Below the pieces are notes generated by a model. That model did not search any database. It saw only the letters and a program-made list of their open reading frames with translations, and had not been told where the DNA came from. Below, one piece after another: positions 25,608-35,708 of a stretch of 64,000 nt of DNA. Position 1 is the stretch's first letter; each line of letters starts with the position of its first letter. The translations under genes were made by a program, and so were the position numbers. The DNA is from Mucilaginibacter paludis DSM 18603 (GTDB taxonomy: Bacteria > Bacteroidota > Bacteroidia > Sphingobacteriales > Sphingobacteriaceae), in the NCBI RefSeq assembly GCF_000166195.2, contig NZ_CM001403.1, forward strand, positions 7,862,877-7,926,876, given 5' to 3'.

Positions 25608-27647
25608 TCACTTACTAAAAGGTATCCAGGTTTCCATTTCCACATGCCCACGGTTGCCCCATGCAAAATACGGAATCAACTGTACATCTACTGTACCCAG
25701 ATCTTTAGTGGATACTTCACGATATAACTTATTTTTCCAGTTGGCATTCTCCAGTGTGGCATTGCCGTTTAAAGCAACAATATCGCTGTTATCAATCACG
25801 ATTTTTTGTGGCACTAAGTTGATCTTGCTCGACAGCGACAGACTGAAAACCTTTTTATCTTTGGGCATCCCGGCAGATTCAACGCAATAAACAACAGGCC
25901 CACGTTTTACAGCAATCTGGTTACGCACTTCTTCTACCAGCGGGTTGGCTTCTATCATTTTCACCGGCATCGGCAACAACAGTTCAATTTTATCGCCTGC
26001 ATGCCATTTGCCGTTAATTTCTGCATATTGGCCCGGAGTTAAAATTGTATTCACCGCTTTACCGTTAACAGTTACACTGGCACCGCTGCCGCACCATCCG
26101 GGTATCCGCAAAAATAAAGAAAACGCCTTTGCCGGAACTTCGTTTAAAGCTATGCTGATTTTACCATCCCAGGGATAATCCGTTTGTTGGGAGAGTTTTA
26201 TTTTGGAGCCATCCTTCAACAACTGGGTTGACAGGTTATTGCCGCCGTATAAGTTTACCCAAACACCTTTATCGGATATGCTATAAGCATAGTTGCCAAT
26301 TTCAGCAATGGTGCGGATCACGTTCGGCGGGCAGCAATCCGAATAACCGATATAGTCCACCCTATCCTTCGACCAGCGTTGCTGAAAAGGCATATCATCC
26401 GAAACACTCAGCGGGTTGGTATACAAAAACTTTTTGCCGTTCAGGCTGATGCCCGACAGCATGCCGTTATATAAGGTAAGCTCCATCACATCAGCATACT
26501 GCGCCTTTCCGGTTAATTGCAGCATTCGCCAGTTCCATAGCACATTACCAACGCTGGCACAGGTTTCGTTATGGGCGGTAAAATTAGGTAACTGGTAATC
26601 GCGACCGTAAGCCTGGTGAATCTGCTGCACATCTTTCAGTAAATACGATGTTCCATCGGGCGATGCTCCATCGTAAATAGCTCCACAGCCACCGGTAATA
26701 TACATTTTGCGGTTAACCACATCGTTCCAAACCAAGTTTAGGGTATGCATTAAAGTGGTGTCGCCAGTTTCTGCATATACATCAGCCGCGCCTGCATATA
26801 AATAATTGGCCCTGACGGCATGCCCCAAAGCCTGGGTTTGCTCACGGAATGGAATCCTGTCCTGGTTATCATCGGTACCGTCTTTCATTAATCCACGGAT
26901 GTCTATCAGGTTTTTGGATAGCTCCAGGTATTTCGGCTCGCGCGTGGTGCGGTACATTTCCACCACGCCCATATAATGCGATGGGCAGATGGCGTTACGT
27001 GCCAGCTCTGGCGATGCGGTTTTATAAAAGCGGTATAAGTAATCCGTCGCCTTAATGGCAATATCTAAAAAGTTTCTTTTCCCTGTAGCCCGGTAATGTA
27101 CGCAGGCCGCTGTCATCAGGTGGCCTAAATTATAGGTCTCAAAATTCAACCTGTCGGCAAAGGCCTTGGCTTTATTAGGGTTCTGGCGTTCGTCAATTTC
27201 GGTTGGTGTATGGATATAGCCATCCGCGCGCTGGGCCTTAGCCAGCAAGGCGATGGTCTTATCCATCAGGGCATCTAATTTAGGATCTTTAGTAACGGCA
27301 TACATGCTGGCTACCCCTTCAATCAGCTTGTAAAAGTCGCCATCCTGAAACGGGGGGCCAACGTGCGATCCGGTATCCAGTCCGGCGGCAATTTCAAAAT
27401 TCTGCGTAGCATGCCCCATAGCCGGGTCTGTATAAACTTTCCATAAGTTGGGCAACATCGAATCGCGGCAAACTTTAAACCTGTCGGCCCAAAAACCTTT
27501 GGTCCAGGTTACACCATCCATATCTACGCTGCTTAAAACCGCATACGGGCTTTTGGAGGTATTTACCAAACTTTTGTTTTGCGCCATCGATGCACATGCC
27601 ATTACCAGGCCTGCCACACCAAGGCCAATTTTTTTTATTGTAATCAT
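25608..27647 (-). CDS. GH127 beta-L-arabinofuranosidase (DUF1680 family)
   Basis: The 679-residue protein has a signal peptide (about 1-22, ASMAQ) and the GH127 (alpha/alpha)6 domain plus beta-sandwiches. The zinc/catalytic set known from HypBA1 is complete: Glu361 and Cys363 in HNETCASVG, Cys438-Cys439 in SDCCPPNV. The family releases beta-L-arabinofuranose; related members act on side chains of rhamnogalacturonan-II and other pectins. It is the last gene of block B, 3 bases after the GH106 gene. No lipobox; periplasmic location is expected. Confidence 0.92.
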   Translation of the reverse strand: MITIKKIGLGVAGLVMACASMAQNKSLVNTSKSPYAVLSSVDMDGVTWTKGFWADRFKVCRDSMLPNLWKVYTDPAMGHATQNFEIAAGLDTGSHVGPPFQDGDFYKLIEGVASMYAVTKDPKLDALMDKTIALLAKAQRADGYIHTPTEIDERQNPNKAKAFADRLNFETYNLGHLMTAACVHYRATGKRNFLDIAIKATDYLYRFYKTASPELARNAICPSHYMGVVEMYRTTREPKYLELSKNLIDIRGLMKDGTDDNQDRIPFREQTQALGHAVRANYLYAGAADVYAETGDTTLMHTLNLVWNDVVNRKMYITGGCGAIYDGASPDGTSYLLKDVQQIHQAYGRDYQLPNFTAHNETCASVGNVLWNWRMLQLTGKAQYADVMELTLYNGMLSGISLNGKKFLYTNPLSVSDDMPFQQRWSKDRVDYIGYSDCCPPNVIRTIAEIGNYAYSISDKGVWVNLYGGNNLSTQLLKDGSKIKLSQQTDYPWDGKISIALNEVPAKAFSLFLRIPGWCGSGASVTVNGKAVNTILTPGQYAEINGKWHAGDKIELLLPMPVKMIEANPLVEEVRNQIAVKRGPVVYCVESAGMPKDKKVFSLSLSSKINLVPQKIVIDNSDIVALNGNATLENANWKNKLYREVSTKDLGTVDVQLIPYFAWGNRGHVEMETWIPFSK

Positions 27648-27650
27648 TGA

Positions 27651-30600
27651 TCAATATCTTTTTGTTCTGTCAATCTCAACTATTTTAACGGGTCCCAATA
27701 ACCCGGCAGGCAATAATGGTTTTCCTTCTAAGCGGAAGGGCGCGGTTGTCCAGGTTACGCGCTTATTTTCGGGCAGGGCATGGTCGCCAATCAAGCGGTT
27801 TGCCCAGGTATTGCTCACCTCAACATGCACTTTGTTGTATCCTGTATGCAGGGCTTTGGTAATATCAACCCGGTACGGTGGCGTCCAGGCGGTACCGCAA
27901 AAAATCCCATTGATGGTAACGCTGGCCGTATTGGCCACATTGCCCAAATCGAGCCAGATCTGGCGATGGGCCACCAGGTTACTGTTCCATTTCACAATCT
28001 GCATATAATCGGCAGTACCCGAGTAATATTTTATGGACGGAATATCATTCTTGCTCCAATCTGTTAAAGTAGTGAATAGTACGGGGGCATCGGGACCGCC
28101 GTTTTTGGTATCAAAATTCACTTGCCAAATGCCATCAACCGAGCGAATGGATTTAAAATCAGACCAGTTTCTTCCTTTACGGGATGTAACCTGACTTGGC
28201 TTGCGGAAAACGATAAAAAAGGATCCGTTAGGCTCCAAACGTAGGGTTAAATTAGTCCGCCCATTCTCGTTGGTATATTCGCTGCATTGATAAGTTTCCC
28301 CGGTTACGGGATCCCACATTTCAGGAATCTTGTTCGCTATGCGAAAAGAAAGATCAACTGCCCTTTGTTTATTTTGTTGGTTGGATATAAAGTAGATATC
28401 AAATTCGGGGTCGGTGCGATGCGTCCAGGCCACATCCAAAGCGTGTGCGCCGGTTGAATCAGTAGCGATCACATCACGTTGTAAACCTATGTTATCAAAT
28501 GTTTCAGCCTGATACGGGCCTTTTAAAATACGTCCCTTGCCCTGCACCGTCATTAAGCCACCCACCTTTAACATCGGCGATACCAGCCCAGGGGCCGCCT
28601 TAGGGTCTTCGTTGATCAGGATATTAGCGCCCTCATTCACCAGTTGCTTAATCCGGTCGGACACCTCGGGTGACATCAATCCACCGCCGGAAGGATCCAT
28701 TTTTGTGGAACCGGGTAATACCAGCAAGCCATAGCTCGCTCCTCCCGGAAGTGTTATCCTGCCATCTCTAACCGTTGCAAGGCGCAATAAAGCATCCCGG
28801 TTAAAGGAATCATAAGCATATCCCCGCAAAGGGTCAACCCACTTTTGAGGCTCGGCCATATTGGCTGATGATGTGACACCGTCAGGTATCGAATGCAGGG
28901 GTTGCCCTTCGTTGGCTAAACGCTTAGCTTCGTTTTTTACTACATCGGCACCGAAGATACCCGGCAATACGCTCACTAACCTATCCGGCAATACGGCACG
29001 GCGCGGAACTTCTTCTCCCGTGAAAACGGCAACATCCACCACAGGCTTTCCCATTTGCAGCATGGCCTGGCAACGTTGTAAATATTGTATCCAGGCGAAG
29101 CCCTGTTTCCACCAGGTTTGGTCGCGCTGGAAATAGAGGCCTACGCCATCCAGCGTCATGCCCGGTTTACGGTCCAGCCAGGGGTTATGCGAGAAAACGT
29201 GTAATACAAAGCGATTGACGCCTAAGGCCATATTACGGTCGCCTAAGGGCTTCAGCATTCCCGGATACTCATCCCAGGCCATCCTAACCGTAGTAAAGGC
29301 TTCGGCCTGTATGATGTTTTTACCGTAAATGTGTCCTCCCGAAATGGCATCGAGCATATCGCTTGGCTTATCATGTGTGGGGCTGTTAAGCCAGAACTCT
29401 CCCGTCGGCAGATCTGCCTCGCGGTAATGCAGCATGCCATCGCCCACCATTGTTGGCGCGGTGCTTTCGGCACTGAAAACAGTTCCTTTTTCGTGCGCCA
29501 GCCTGGCCATAGTTACATAAAAATTGTCAACCAGTAATTCGGCAATGGTGCGCCTTACGTCGTAAAGTACTTTTTCAGATACTTCGGCGCTTTGGATAGG
29601 GATTCCAGCCATTACAGGCAGATAGGGCAATAAATCATATCCCCTCCGTTTGCTAAATTCAGCCTGAAAAACGGGCGACCAGTTTTGGCTGCCGCACTCC
29701 CAGCTATCTACATGGAATATCTTTAAAACCTGCGCGGCAAGGTCGGGCCCGGCTTGCCGTACAGCTTCGCCAAACCAATGATCAAACTGAAATTTCACTA
29801 CTTCCGGGTTAAACTTATCACATTCCAGCCCAATACCACCGCCGCCGGTTTCGTTCATGTGGCCGGTTGAGGTATGCCCCATCCTGATTATTACCCATTT
29901 ACCGGCAGGCACATTCCAGTTTAACCGGCCGCTGGCATCCAGGTAAGTGGTAATATTAATTAATTTTTCCTTCGGGATGCAAAGATTATCGGGCACTTCG
30001 CTGGCTGTGGTGCGTTTGGCCACACGCCAGATCTCGCCGTTTTTCCCTTCAAACTGGTTGATGCGTACCGCTCCCGAAAGATCGATGCCCTGTATGCGTA
30101 AATTAGGTTTCCACTTGGCCGATTCCAGGTCTTCGGCACCCGGCTCAGAGCCTGCCTTGTCATACACAAAACGGAAATATTTTGCGGTAACCGGATTGAT
30201 GGAATAGGTATTTGGTGCATCGCCGTCCTGCCAGCCACTGCGCGCGGGCTCTAACTGCGCAGCCGGGCGAAAGCTCTGTCCATCGTCGCTCACCAGGATC
30301 CGGAGGCGCTGGGCCTCGTAATTGTTACCGTTGGTACGGATAGTAACCGATCGGCATGTAAAGGGTTGATTAAAGGCATACTGAATCCAGCAGGTGGTAT
30401 CGCTGCTGAAACTTTTTTTATTGCCTTTGGTGGCCAGAAACTGCACCTCGGCGCCGGGCTTACTGCTGGTTATCCGGGGTATCACAGTTTCTGTAGAAAG
30501 CGTATCGCCCGAATTAAGCGGATAAGCAAAAACGGCTACGTCTTTATAATAACCTTCGTTGGTTTTTGGCCGGGCTAAAGTATCGTTATAACGGCGACCG

Positions 30601-31316
30601 CCGGTGATAATGGTTTTAGACCAGGTAAGCTTCTGCATCGACATTTCTGGCTTTATCCAGGGGCCACCTGCCAGGGCAAAGCCGTCGCAATCGTGCATGG
30701 CCAGCTTAACACCAATTCTTTGGGCCTCTGTCATGGCAAAATGAACCATCTGCCACCACTGCGGTGTTAGTTGCACCACGGGAGGATTCATCAGCGGTGG
30801 TGTTACCGGGCCTTTGATACTCATTAAATAAGCACCGCCAATACCGGCCTCTTTCATAGCTTCCAGGTCGGCTGTGATACCCTCGCGGGATACGTTTCCC
30901 TGTATCCAATACCAAAACACCCAGGGTTTGGCTTCATCCGATGGGTGCAGAAAGGCTTGCCTTAAGGGCGACTCATCGTTAACCGGTTCGGTTTTTACAA
31001 CGGCAACTTCTTCGTCCTGCTCGTCATTAGCGGGTTCATACCGTGTATGCCTGCCATGCCTTTTACTATGGCTGCTCTCCTTGCTTTTGCCATGCTTTGA
31101 TTTCTTTCCGCGCGAATCGGAATGCTTTGTTTTTTTGCTATGGCTGCTACTTTCGTGGTGGCTCGTTGTTTTTTTGCGTGTTGTACTTTGATGCGACGCT
31201 TTTTTGTGTGATGATTTTTTATGCTGGGCACCCGCGTTAGCTATAGCACATAAACACAAGGCTATCAATAAAATATATTTTTTTATTTGAACGGTATATT
31301 TAATCAGTATCTGCAT
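27651..31316 (-). CDS. GH106 alpha-L-rhamnosidase with a basic His/Ser/Lys-rich N-terminal region
   Basis: The 1221-residue protein has a signal peptide (about 1-31). Next comes an unusual low-complexity stretch of about 60 residues (33-94) made almost only of Ser, His, Lys, Thr and Arg, and then a GH106 catalytic part from about residue 115 (PWVFWYWIQGNVSREGITADLEAMKEAGIGG, then KLAMHDCDGFALAGGPWI). C-terminal beta-sandwich domains include a carbohydrate-binding-like region near residues 1090-1210. GH106 enzymes remove terminal L-rhamnose, including from RG-I and RG-II side chains. One base separates it from the upstream GH2 gene. The start at 31316 is supported by the signal peptide. Confidence 0.9.
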   Translation of the reverse strand: MQILIKYTVQIKKYILLIALCLCAIANAGAQHKKSSHKKASHQSTTRKKTTSHHESSSHSKKTKHSDSRGKKSKHGKSKESSHSKRHGRHTRYEPANDEQDEEVAVVKTEPVNDESPLRQAFLHPSDEAKPWVFWYWIQGNVSREGITADLEAMKEAGIGGAYLMSIKGPVTPPLMNPPVVQLTPQWWQMVHFAMTEAQRIGVKLAMHDCDGFALAGGPWIKPEMSMQKLTWSKTIITGGRRYNDTLARPKTNEGYYKDVAVFAYPLNSGDTLSTETVIPRITSSKPGAEVQFLATKGNKKSFSSDTTCWIQYAFNQPFTCRSVTIRTNGNNYEAQRLRILVSDDGQSFRPAAQLEPARSGWQDGDAPNTYSINPVTAKYFRFVYDKAGSEPGAEDLESAKWKPNLRIQGIDLSGAVRINQFEGKNGEIWRVAKRTTASEVPDNLCIPKEKLINITTYLDASGRLNWNVPAGKWVIIRMGHTSTGHMNETGGGGIGLECDKFNPEVVKFQFDHWFGEAVRQAGPDLAAQVLKIFHVDSWECGSQNWSPVFQAEFSKRRGYDLLPYLPVMAGIPIQSAEVSEKVLYDVRRTIAELLVDNFYVTMARLAHEKGTVFSAESTAPTMVGDGMLHYREADLPTGEFWLNSPTHDKPSDMLDAISGGHIYGKNIIQAEAFTTVRMAWDEYPGMLKPLGDRNMALGVNRFVLHVFSHNPWLDRKPGMTLDGVGLYFQRDQTWWKQGFAWIQYLQRCQAMLQMGKPVVDVAVFTGEEVPRRAVLPDRLVSVLPGIFGADVVKNEAKRLANEGQPLHSIPDGVTSSANMAEPQKWVDPLRGYAYDSFNRDALLRLATVRDGRITLPGGASYGLLVLPGSTKMDPSGGGLMSPEVSDRIKQLVNEGANILINEDPKAAPGLVSPMLKVGGLMTVQGKGRILKGPYQAETFDNIGLQRDVIATDSTGAHALDVAWTHRTDPEFDIYFISNQQNKQRAVDLSFRIANKIPEMWDPVTGETYQCSEYTNENGRTNLTLRLEPNGSFFIVFRKPSQVTSRKGRNWSDFKSIRSVDGIWQVNFDTKNGGPDAPVLFTTLTDWSKNDIPSIKYYSGTADYMQIVKWNSNLVAHRQIWLDLGNVANTASVTINGIFCGTAWTPPYRVDITKALHTGYNKVHVEVSNTWANRLIGDHALPENKRVTWTTAPFRLEGKPLLPAGLLGPVKIVEIDRTKRY

Positions 31317-31317
31317 A

Positions 31318-34300
31318 TCAGAATTTTATTTTCTTTGCCAGCACGCCCGCTTCTTCGGGTTTGCTTTTTGCCGGCAATATATAAAAACTATAGCGATAAG
31401 GTTTAGCCTGAATTTGATATTCTGGTAGTGGTGCAGCCTGGTCTGTCCAGCTATCGTTGCCGCCAACGCCCATCTGGATCAGGTCGATATTTAAGGTTAA
31501 AAAAACGGCGTCCTTCAGTTTATTGGTATGCCTTGCGGCTACAATATTTTGCTCGGTATACGGCCAGGCGCTCATGCTTAATAAACTATCGGCAACTACC
31601 AGCAGGCCGTCGTTCTTTTTATCGGATAGAAACATCCAACGCACATCGGTACGGTTACCGTTCTCCTGCGGCACCACATAATTTTCCATAAACTGGTCTA
31701 TTGGTTGTGAGTAAATACCAACCGGAAAACCTGTCCGCCTGTCGATGTAATTTTCCATTAATCCGCGCCCGTACCAGCTGATCTGGCCGTAAGCCCTCAC
31801 TATTCCACACTGCATCCCTACCTTCGGTATATTTGGCAAACCCGCTAAAGGAGTTAAATTATAATCTACCTTAACGGTGCCATTACCATTTATAGTATAG
31901 GTAACATCAACAGAAGCTTTACCCTTAATTAAACTGTATTTGCTGATGATTTTAACGGTGCCTTTGCGTGAGTTATCGCTGGCAATTCCCGTCAGCTTTA
32001 AATCAGGCTCATACCACACCTGAAGTTTTTTATCAGCTTTCCATCCCCGGTGGTCGTTATCAGTAGCGGGGCGGCTAAAGTGCGGCAGCAGCGGACTAAA
32101 AACCTGCTCCTTGCCATCTAATATGTAGGAAGCAAGGGCGCCATTGGCTTTATTAATACTTACTGTAAAATTGCTCCCGGCTACAGAGTAACCATCGGTT
32201 GTTTCGCTCAGGCGGACAGCTGCAAAATTTTCGTTTTGCTTTTTCGCAGCAGCTAATCCGCTTAAGGCAAACTGATCGGATGCTACTTCAAAACCTTTAT
32301 CGGCCCATAAGGCACTTTCGGGTAAAGTGAAGCTGATATTGGCAAAATATTCTATACCCGCCTTTAATTTAGGCAGATAAGGTAATATACTAATAACGGT
32401 ATCTCTGCCTGGCGCAAGGTTGATATGCGGGATAGCCTTGCTTGAAATTACTTTACCATCTTCCAATATTTTCAGGTTTACATCAAAGTAGTTAAGTGAT
32501 TGAGCACCATTACGATTAGTTACTTTAATTAAACCTTTAGCCGCGTCAGCAAGTTCGCAGGTTGTTTGCTGAAATACGTGCTTGCATTCGTAAATAGCAG
32601 CTTTGGGCCTGCCATCAGAAGCAACAATTCCCTTGATGGTAAAGTCGTCAAAATAGCGCTCGCCATAATCGCCGCCGTAGGCATAAAAAGGTACTCCGGC
32701 AGAATCAGTTTTTAACAAGCCCTGATCCTTAAACTCCCAGATACCGGCCCCGATGATCCGTTTGGTAGAGCGGAACAGATCCCAAAACTCCTTAAGGTTA
32801 CCGTTTGAATTACCCATGGCGTGCGAATACTCAACGAAAAATATAGGGCGATGATCGCCGTTTTGCTGATTAGCCAGTAAGGGTATAGTGAACAGCCCCG
32901 GATACATCCGGCTTACAATATCGACATAAGGTTGGTCAACAGGATTCTGCAGGCGGTGCGAATGGTCGTTTGGTTTCAAATATCTTGGATCCGATTGGTC
33001 AATATACCCCTCGGCCTGCGGAGTGCCCTGAGCGGGCTCATAATGCACCGGGCGGGTAATATCAAAATCATGAACCCAACCGGCCATAGCCGAGTGGTTT
33101 GGCCCGCGGCCCGCCTCGTTGCCCAAACTCCAGATGATGATACTCGGGTGATTCTTGTCGCGCATTACCATTCGGGTAACGCGATCCAGGTAAGCACTTG
33201 CCCACACCGGGTCGTTACTCAGTTTAGAACCTAAACCGTGCGTTTCAAGGTTAGCTTCGTCGATGACCAGCAATCCGTACTGATCGCACAGATCATAGAG
33301 GTAGGGATCCATCGGATAATGGCTGGTACGGATGCAATTAAAATTGAAGCGTTTAATAGTTTGCACGTCCCGCAGGATAATATCCCGCGATAAGGCTTTC
33401 CCCTTAACGGGATCATGATCGGGGCGGTTTACGGCGTACAGGTAAGTTAGCTTTCCATTGATCAGCAATTTACTGTCGTCTTTAGAAAACTCAATGCTCC
33501 TGAAGCCTACCCGGCAGCTTTTCGCCTCCAGTATATGGCCTGTAGAATCCCGAAGCGCAATAACCAGTTTATAAAGGTTAGGCATTTCGGGGCTCCATTT
33601 GGCAGGGTTTTTCAATTTGGCTTCCATCAAGCCGAACTTGACGTTATCCAAACGAGGAAATATTTCGTTGATGATGCTTTCCACGCTTCTGTCCAGGGGT
33701 TTATCCAGTACAGGTTTGTTGTTTTGATCGTACAATTGAGCGGTTATATGATACCCTACCACTTGTTTACCGGTGAGGTTCTCAATCCTCGGCCTTAACT
33801 GAAACAGTACATCTTTATAATCCTTATCCAGTTTGCCCTGCCAAAAGAAATCGGCTATGCGCAGTTTAGGTTCGGCCAGTAACATCACCTCGCGATGGAT
33901 GCCACTCATGCGCCATTGATCCTGGTCTTCCAAAAAATAACCATCGCTCCAACGGATCACCTGTACCGATAACACATTCTCACCAGCTTGCAGATAAGGC
34001 GTGATATTAAACTCCGACGAATTAAAGCTATCCTCGCCGTAACCTAAAAATTTGCCGTTCACCCAAACTTTAAAACCCGATGCCACGCCGCCAAAGTGCA
34101 GCGTGATATTCATATCCTTCCAGTTAGCAGGGATAGTGAATGTTCGCTGATAACTGCCCATACCGTTGTAATCCTGGGGTACATGTGGCGGGTTTACCGG
34201 GCGAAACGGGTAAACGGCGCTTTTGTAGATCGGCTTATCATAGCCTTGCATTTCCCAGCTTGAGGGTACGATGATCTTTTTCCAGCCGCTTACCCTGCTT

Positions 34301-34611
34301 TTATAAAAATCCTTTGGCGCATCGGATGGCTTCAGGGCGAAGGAAAAATCCCACAGACCGTTTAAAGAGATCATCCGGCCTGATTTTTCCCTATCGAAAC
34401 TCAGAGCGCCATCAATATTACTGAACGAATAGGCCGTGGCTCTGGCAGCGTCGCGGTTGATGCCATCCACGGATGGATTTTCCCAGGGTTCGGCATTATA
34501 AATTTCCGGGGCATTAGGGATAGCCGCCGGAGTTTTATCTACCAATTGGGCCAGCACATGCGGCGAACAAAGCATACCAGCCAGCAAAAAAGCCCATTTC
34601 GATCTTTTCAT
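31318..34611 (-). CDS. GH2 beta-galactosidase (LacZ-like, five-domain)
   Basis: The 1097-residue secreted enzyme (signal about 1-21, HVLAQ) has the full LacZ domain order: sugar-binding sandwich, immunoglobulin-like domain, TIM barrel (about 375-670), second Ig-like domain, and the C-terminal beta-galactosidase small domain (about 825-1095). The acid/base is Glu499 in SLGNEAG and the nucleophile Glu594 in VEYSHAMGNS. Beta-galactosidase activity on pectin galactan or galactose side chains is the likely role. It lies 3 bases after the enolase gene and 1 base before GH106. Confidence 0.92.
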   Translation of the reverse strand: MKRSKWAFLLAGMLCSPHVLAQLVDKTPAAIPNAPEIYNAEPWENPSVDGINRDAARATAYSFSNIDGALSFDREKSGRMISLNGLWDFSFALKPSDAPKDFYKSRVSGWKKIIVPSSWEMQGYDKPIYKSAVYPFRPVNPPHVPQDYNGMGSYQRTFTIPANWKDMNITLHFGGVASGFKVWVNGKFLGYGEDSFNSSEFNITPYLQAGENVLSVQVIRWSDGYFLEDQDQWRMSGIHREVMLLAEPKLRIADFFWQGKLDKDYKDVLFQLRPRIENLTGKQVVGYHITAQLYDQNNKPVLDKPLDRSVESIINEIFPRLDNVKFGLMEAKLKNPAKWSPEMPNLYKLVIALRDSTGHILEAKSCRVGFRSIEFSKDDSKLLINGKLTYLYAVNRPDHDPVKGKALSRDIILRDVQTIKRFNFNCIRTSHYPMDPYLYDLCDQYGLLVIDEANLETHGLGSKLSNDPVWASAYLDRVTRMVMRDKNHPSIIIWSLGNEAGRGPNHSAMAGWVHDFDITRPVHYEPAQGTPQAEGYIDQSDPRYLKPNDHSHRLQNPVDQPYVDIVSRMYPGLFTIPLLANQQNGDHRPIFFVEYSHAMGNSNGNLKEFWDLFRSTKRIIGAGIWEFKDQGLLKTDSAGVPFYAYGGDYGERYFDDFTIKGIVASDGRPKAAIYECKHVFQQTTCELADAAKGLIKVTNRNGAQSLNYFDVNLKILEDGKVISSKAIPHINLAPGRDTVISILPYLPKLKAGIEYFANISFTLPESALWADKGFEVASDQFALSGLAAAKKQNENFAAVRLSETTDGYSVAGSNFTVSINKANGALASYILDGKEQVFSPLLPHFSRPATDNDHRGWKADKKLQVWYEPDLKLTGIASDNSRKGTVKIISKYSLIKGKASVDVTYTINGNGTVKVDYNLTPLAGLPNIPKVGMQCGIVRAYGQISWYGRGLMENYIDRRTGFPVGIYSQPIDQFMENYVVPQENGNRTDVRWMFLSDKKNDGLLVVADSLLSMSAWPYTEQNIVAARHTNKLKDAVFLTLNIDLIQMGVGGNDSWTDQAAPLPEYQIQAKPYRYSFYILPAKSKPEEAGVLAKKIKF

Positions 34612-34614
34612 AAA

Positions 34615-35688
34615 TTAAATTTCGTTTAAAAACTCATCCTTAAAACCAAAACCCCAGCCGGGCCTGTTATGTGGCGATGCCATACCGTTTCTGATTTGGA
34701 TAGGATGATCAATCAGCGGATCGATCCAATCGAAGGATTCGGCCCCGGCCCCATTGGGTATGGTACACAGCAACGGAATGTCATAATCTTTATAATAATG
34801 CGGCAGCACCGGGATATGGAAACTACCGGCCAATGCGGCACTATCCCTCCAGGCCTCTACTCCGCCCAGGCGTAAAATATCAGGCTGCCAGATATCGATA
34901 GCATTGCGGCTCAGCAACTCGCGAAGTGGTAAAGTTGAATACTCGCGCTCGCCCATAGCCAACGAAATGCCGGTTTGGTTGCGCAACAATTTATAACCTT
35001 CAAAATCGGCATGGTGGATGGGCTCTTCAAGCCATTGAATGTTTAAGGCGCGTGCCGCACGGGCCAGGGTGATGGCGTTTGGCACCGTCATGCCCTGGTT
35101 GGCATCCATCATAATACCAATCTCGTTGCCTACGGCTTCGCGTACAAGGGTTAACCTTTCCAGGTCTTCCTTCCAATCGGGCTTTCCAACTTTTATCTTT
35201 ACCGCTTTAAATCCACGGGCCTTGTAGCCGGTCACTTCGGCAATCAGCTCTTCCACTGAGTAAGACGTCCATCCCCCGCTTCCGTAAATAGGCACTTCTG
35301 TACGCGAAGCACCCAGCACTTTCCAGATAGGCTGGCCCAATATTTTGCACCAGGCATCCCACATGGCAATATTATAAGCGGCTTGTGCCCAGCGGTTTAT
35401 TCCCTCCTGCCCAAAGTACTCGTTGGCGGCATTAATTTGCTCAAATACTTTTACCGTATTGTGAACCGGCTCGCCAATAACCATCTCGCCTACATCTTTC
35501 ATGGCACCCGCTATAGCACCGGCGCTGTACTGAAAGCTGAGCAAATACGATTCGCCAATTACTCCGCCTGCGGTTTGAATCCGTAGAACAATAAAAGAAA
35601 TCTCGGTGAGCGTATGTGTAGCATCCGAAATTGGTTTTTCTAACTTAGCCTTTGCGCTATAAACCTGGTAACTTTTTATTTTTTCCAT
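34615..35688 (-). CDS. Mandelate-racemase-type enolase superfamily dehydratase
   Basis: The 357-residue protein has no signal and is cytoplasmic. The residues of the mandelate racemase subgroup are all visible: Lys164 and Lys166 (VKIKV), metal ligands Asp195 (MMDANQG), Glu221 (LEEPIH) and Glu247 (MGEREYS), and the Asp270/His297 dyad (WQPDIL, LPHYYK). Members abstract an alpha proton from a sugar acid, most often to dehydrate aldonates. In this locus an L-rhamnonate, L-fuconate or galactonate/galactarate-type acid is plausible, but the substrate cannot be read from the sequence. It lies between GH78 and GH2 in the operon. Confidence 0.88.
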   Translation of the reverse strand: MEKIKSYQVYSAKAKLEKPISDATHTLTEISFIVLRIQTAGGVIGESYLLSFQYSAGAIAGAMKDVGEMVIGEPVHNTVKVFEQINAANEYFGQEGINRWAQAAYNIAMWDAWCKILGQPIWKVLGASRTEVPIYGSGGWTSYSVEELIAEVTGYKARGFKAVKIKVGKPDWKEDLERLTLVREAVGNEIGIMMDANQGMTVPNAITLARAARALNIQWLEEPIHHADFEGYKLLRNQTGISLAMGEREYSTLPLRELLSRNAIDIWQPDILRLGGVEAWRDSAALAGSFHIPVLPHYYKDYDIPLLCTIPNGAGAESFDWIDPLIDHPIQIRNGMASPHNRPGWGFGFKDEFLNEI

Positions 35689-35708
35689 TTCAATAATTTT
35701 TATAAAAT

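Noticed and set aside
28537..31240. + strand ORFs opposite the GH106 gene, including a Cys/Phe-rich one at 31043-31240
   Set aside because: The apparent Cys/Phe/Leu richness is the antisense reading of the Ser/His/Lys tract.
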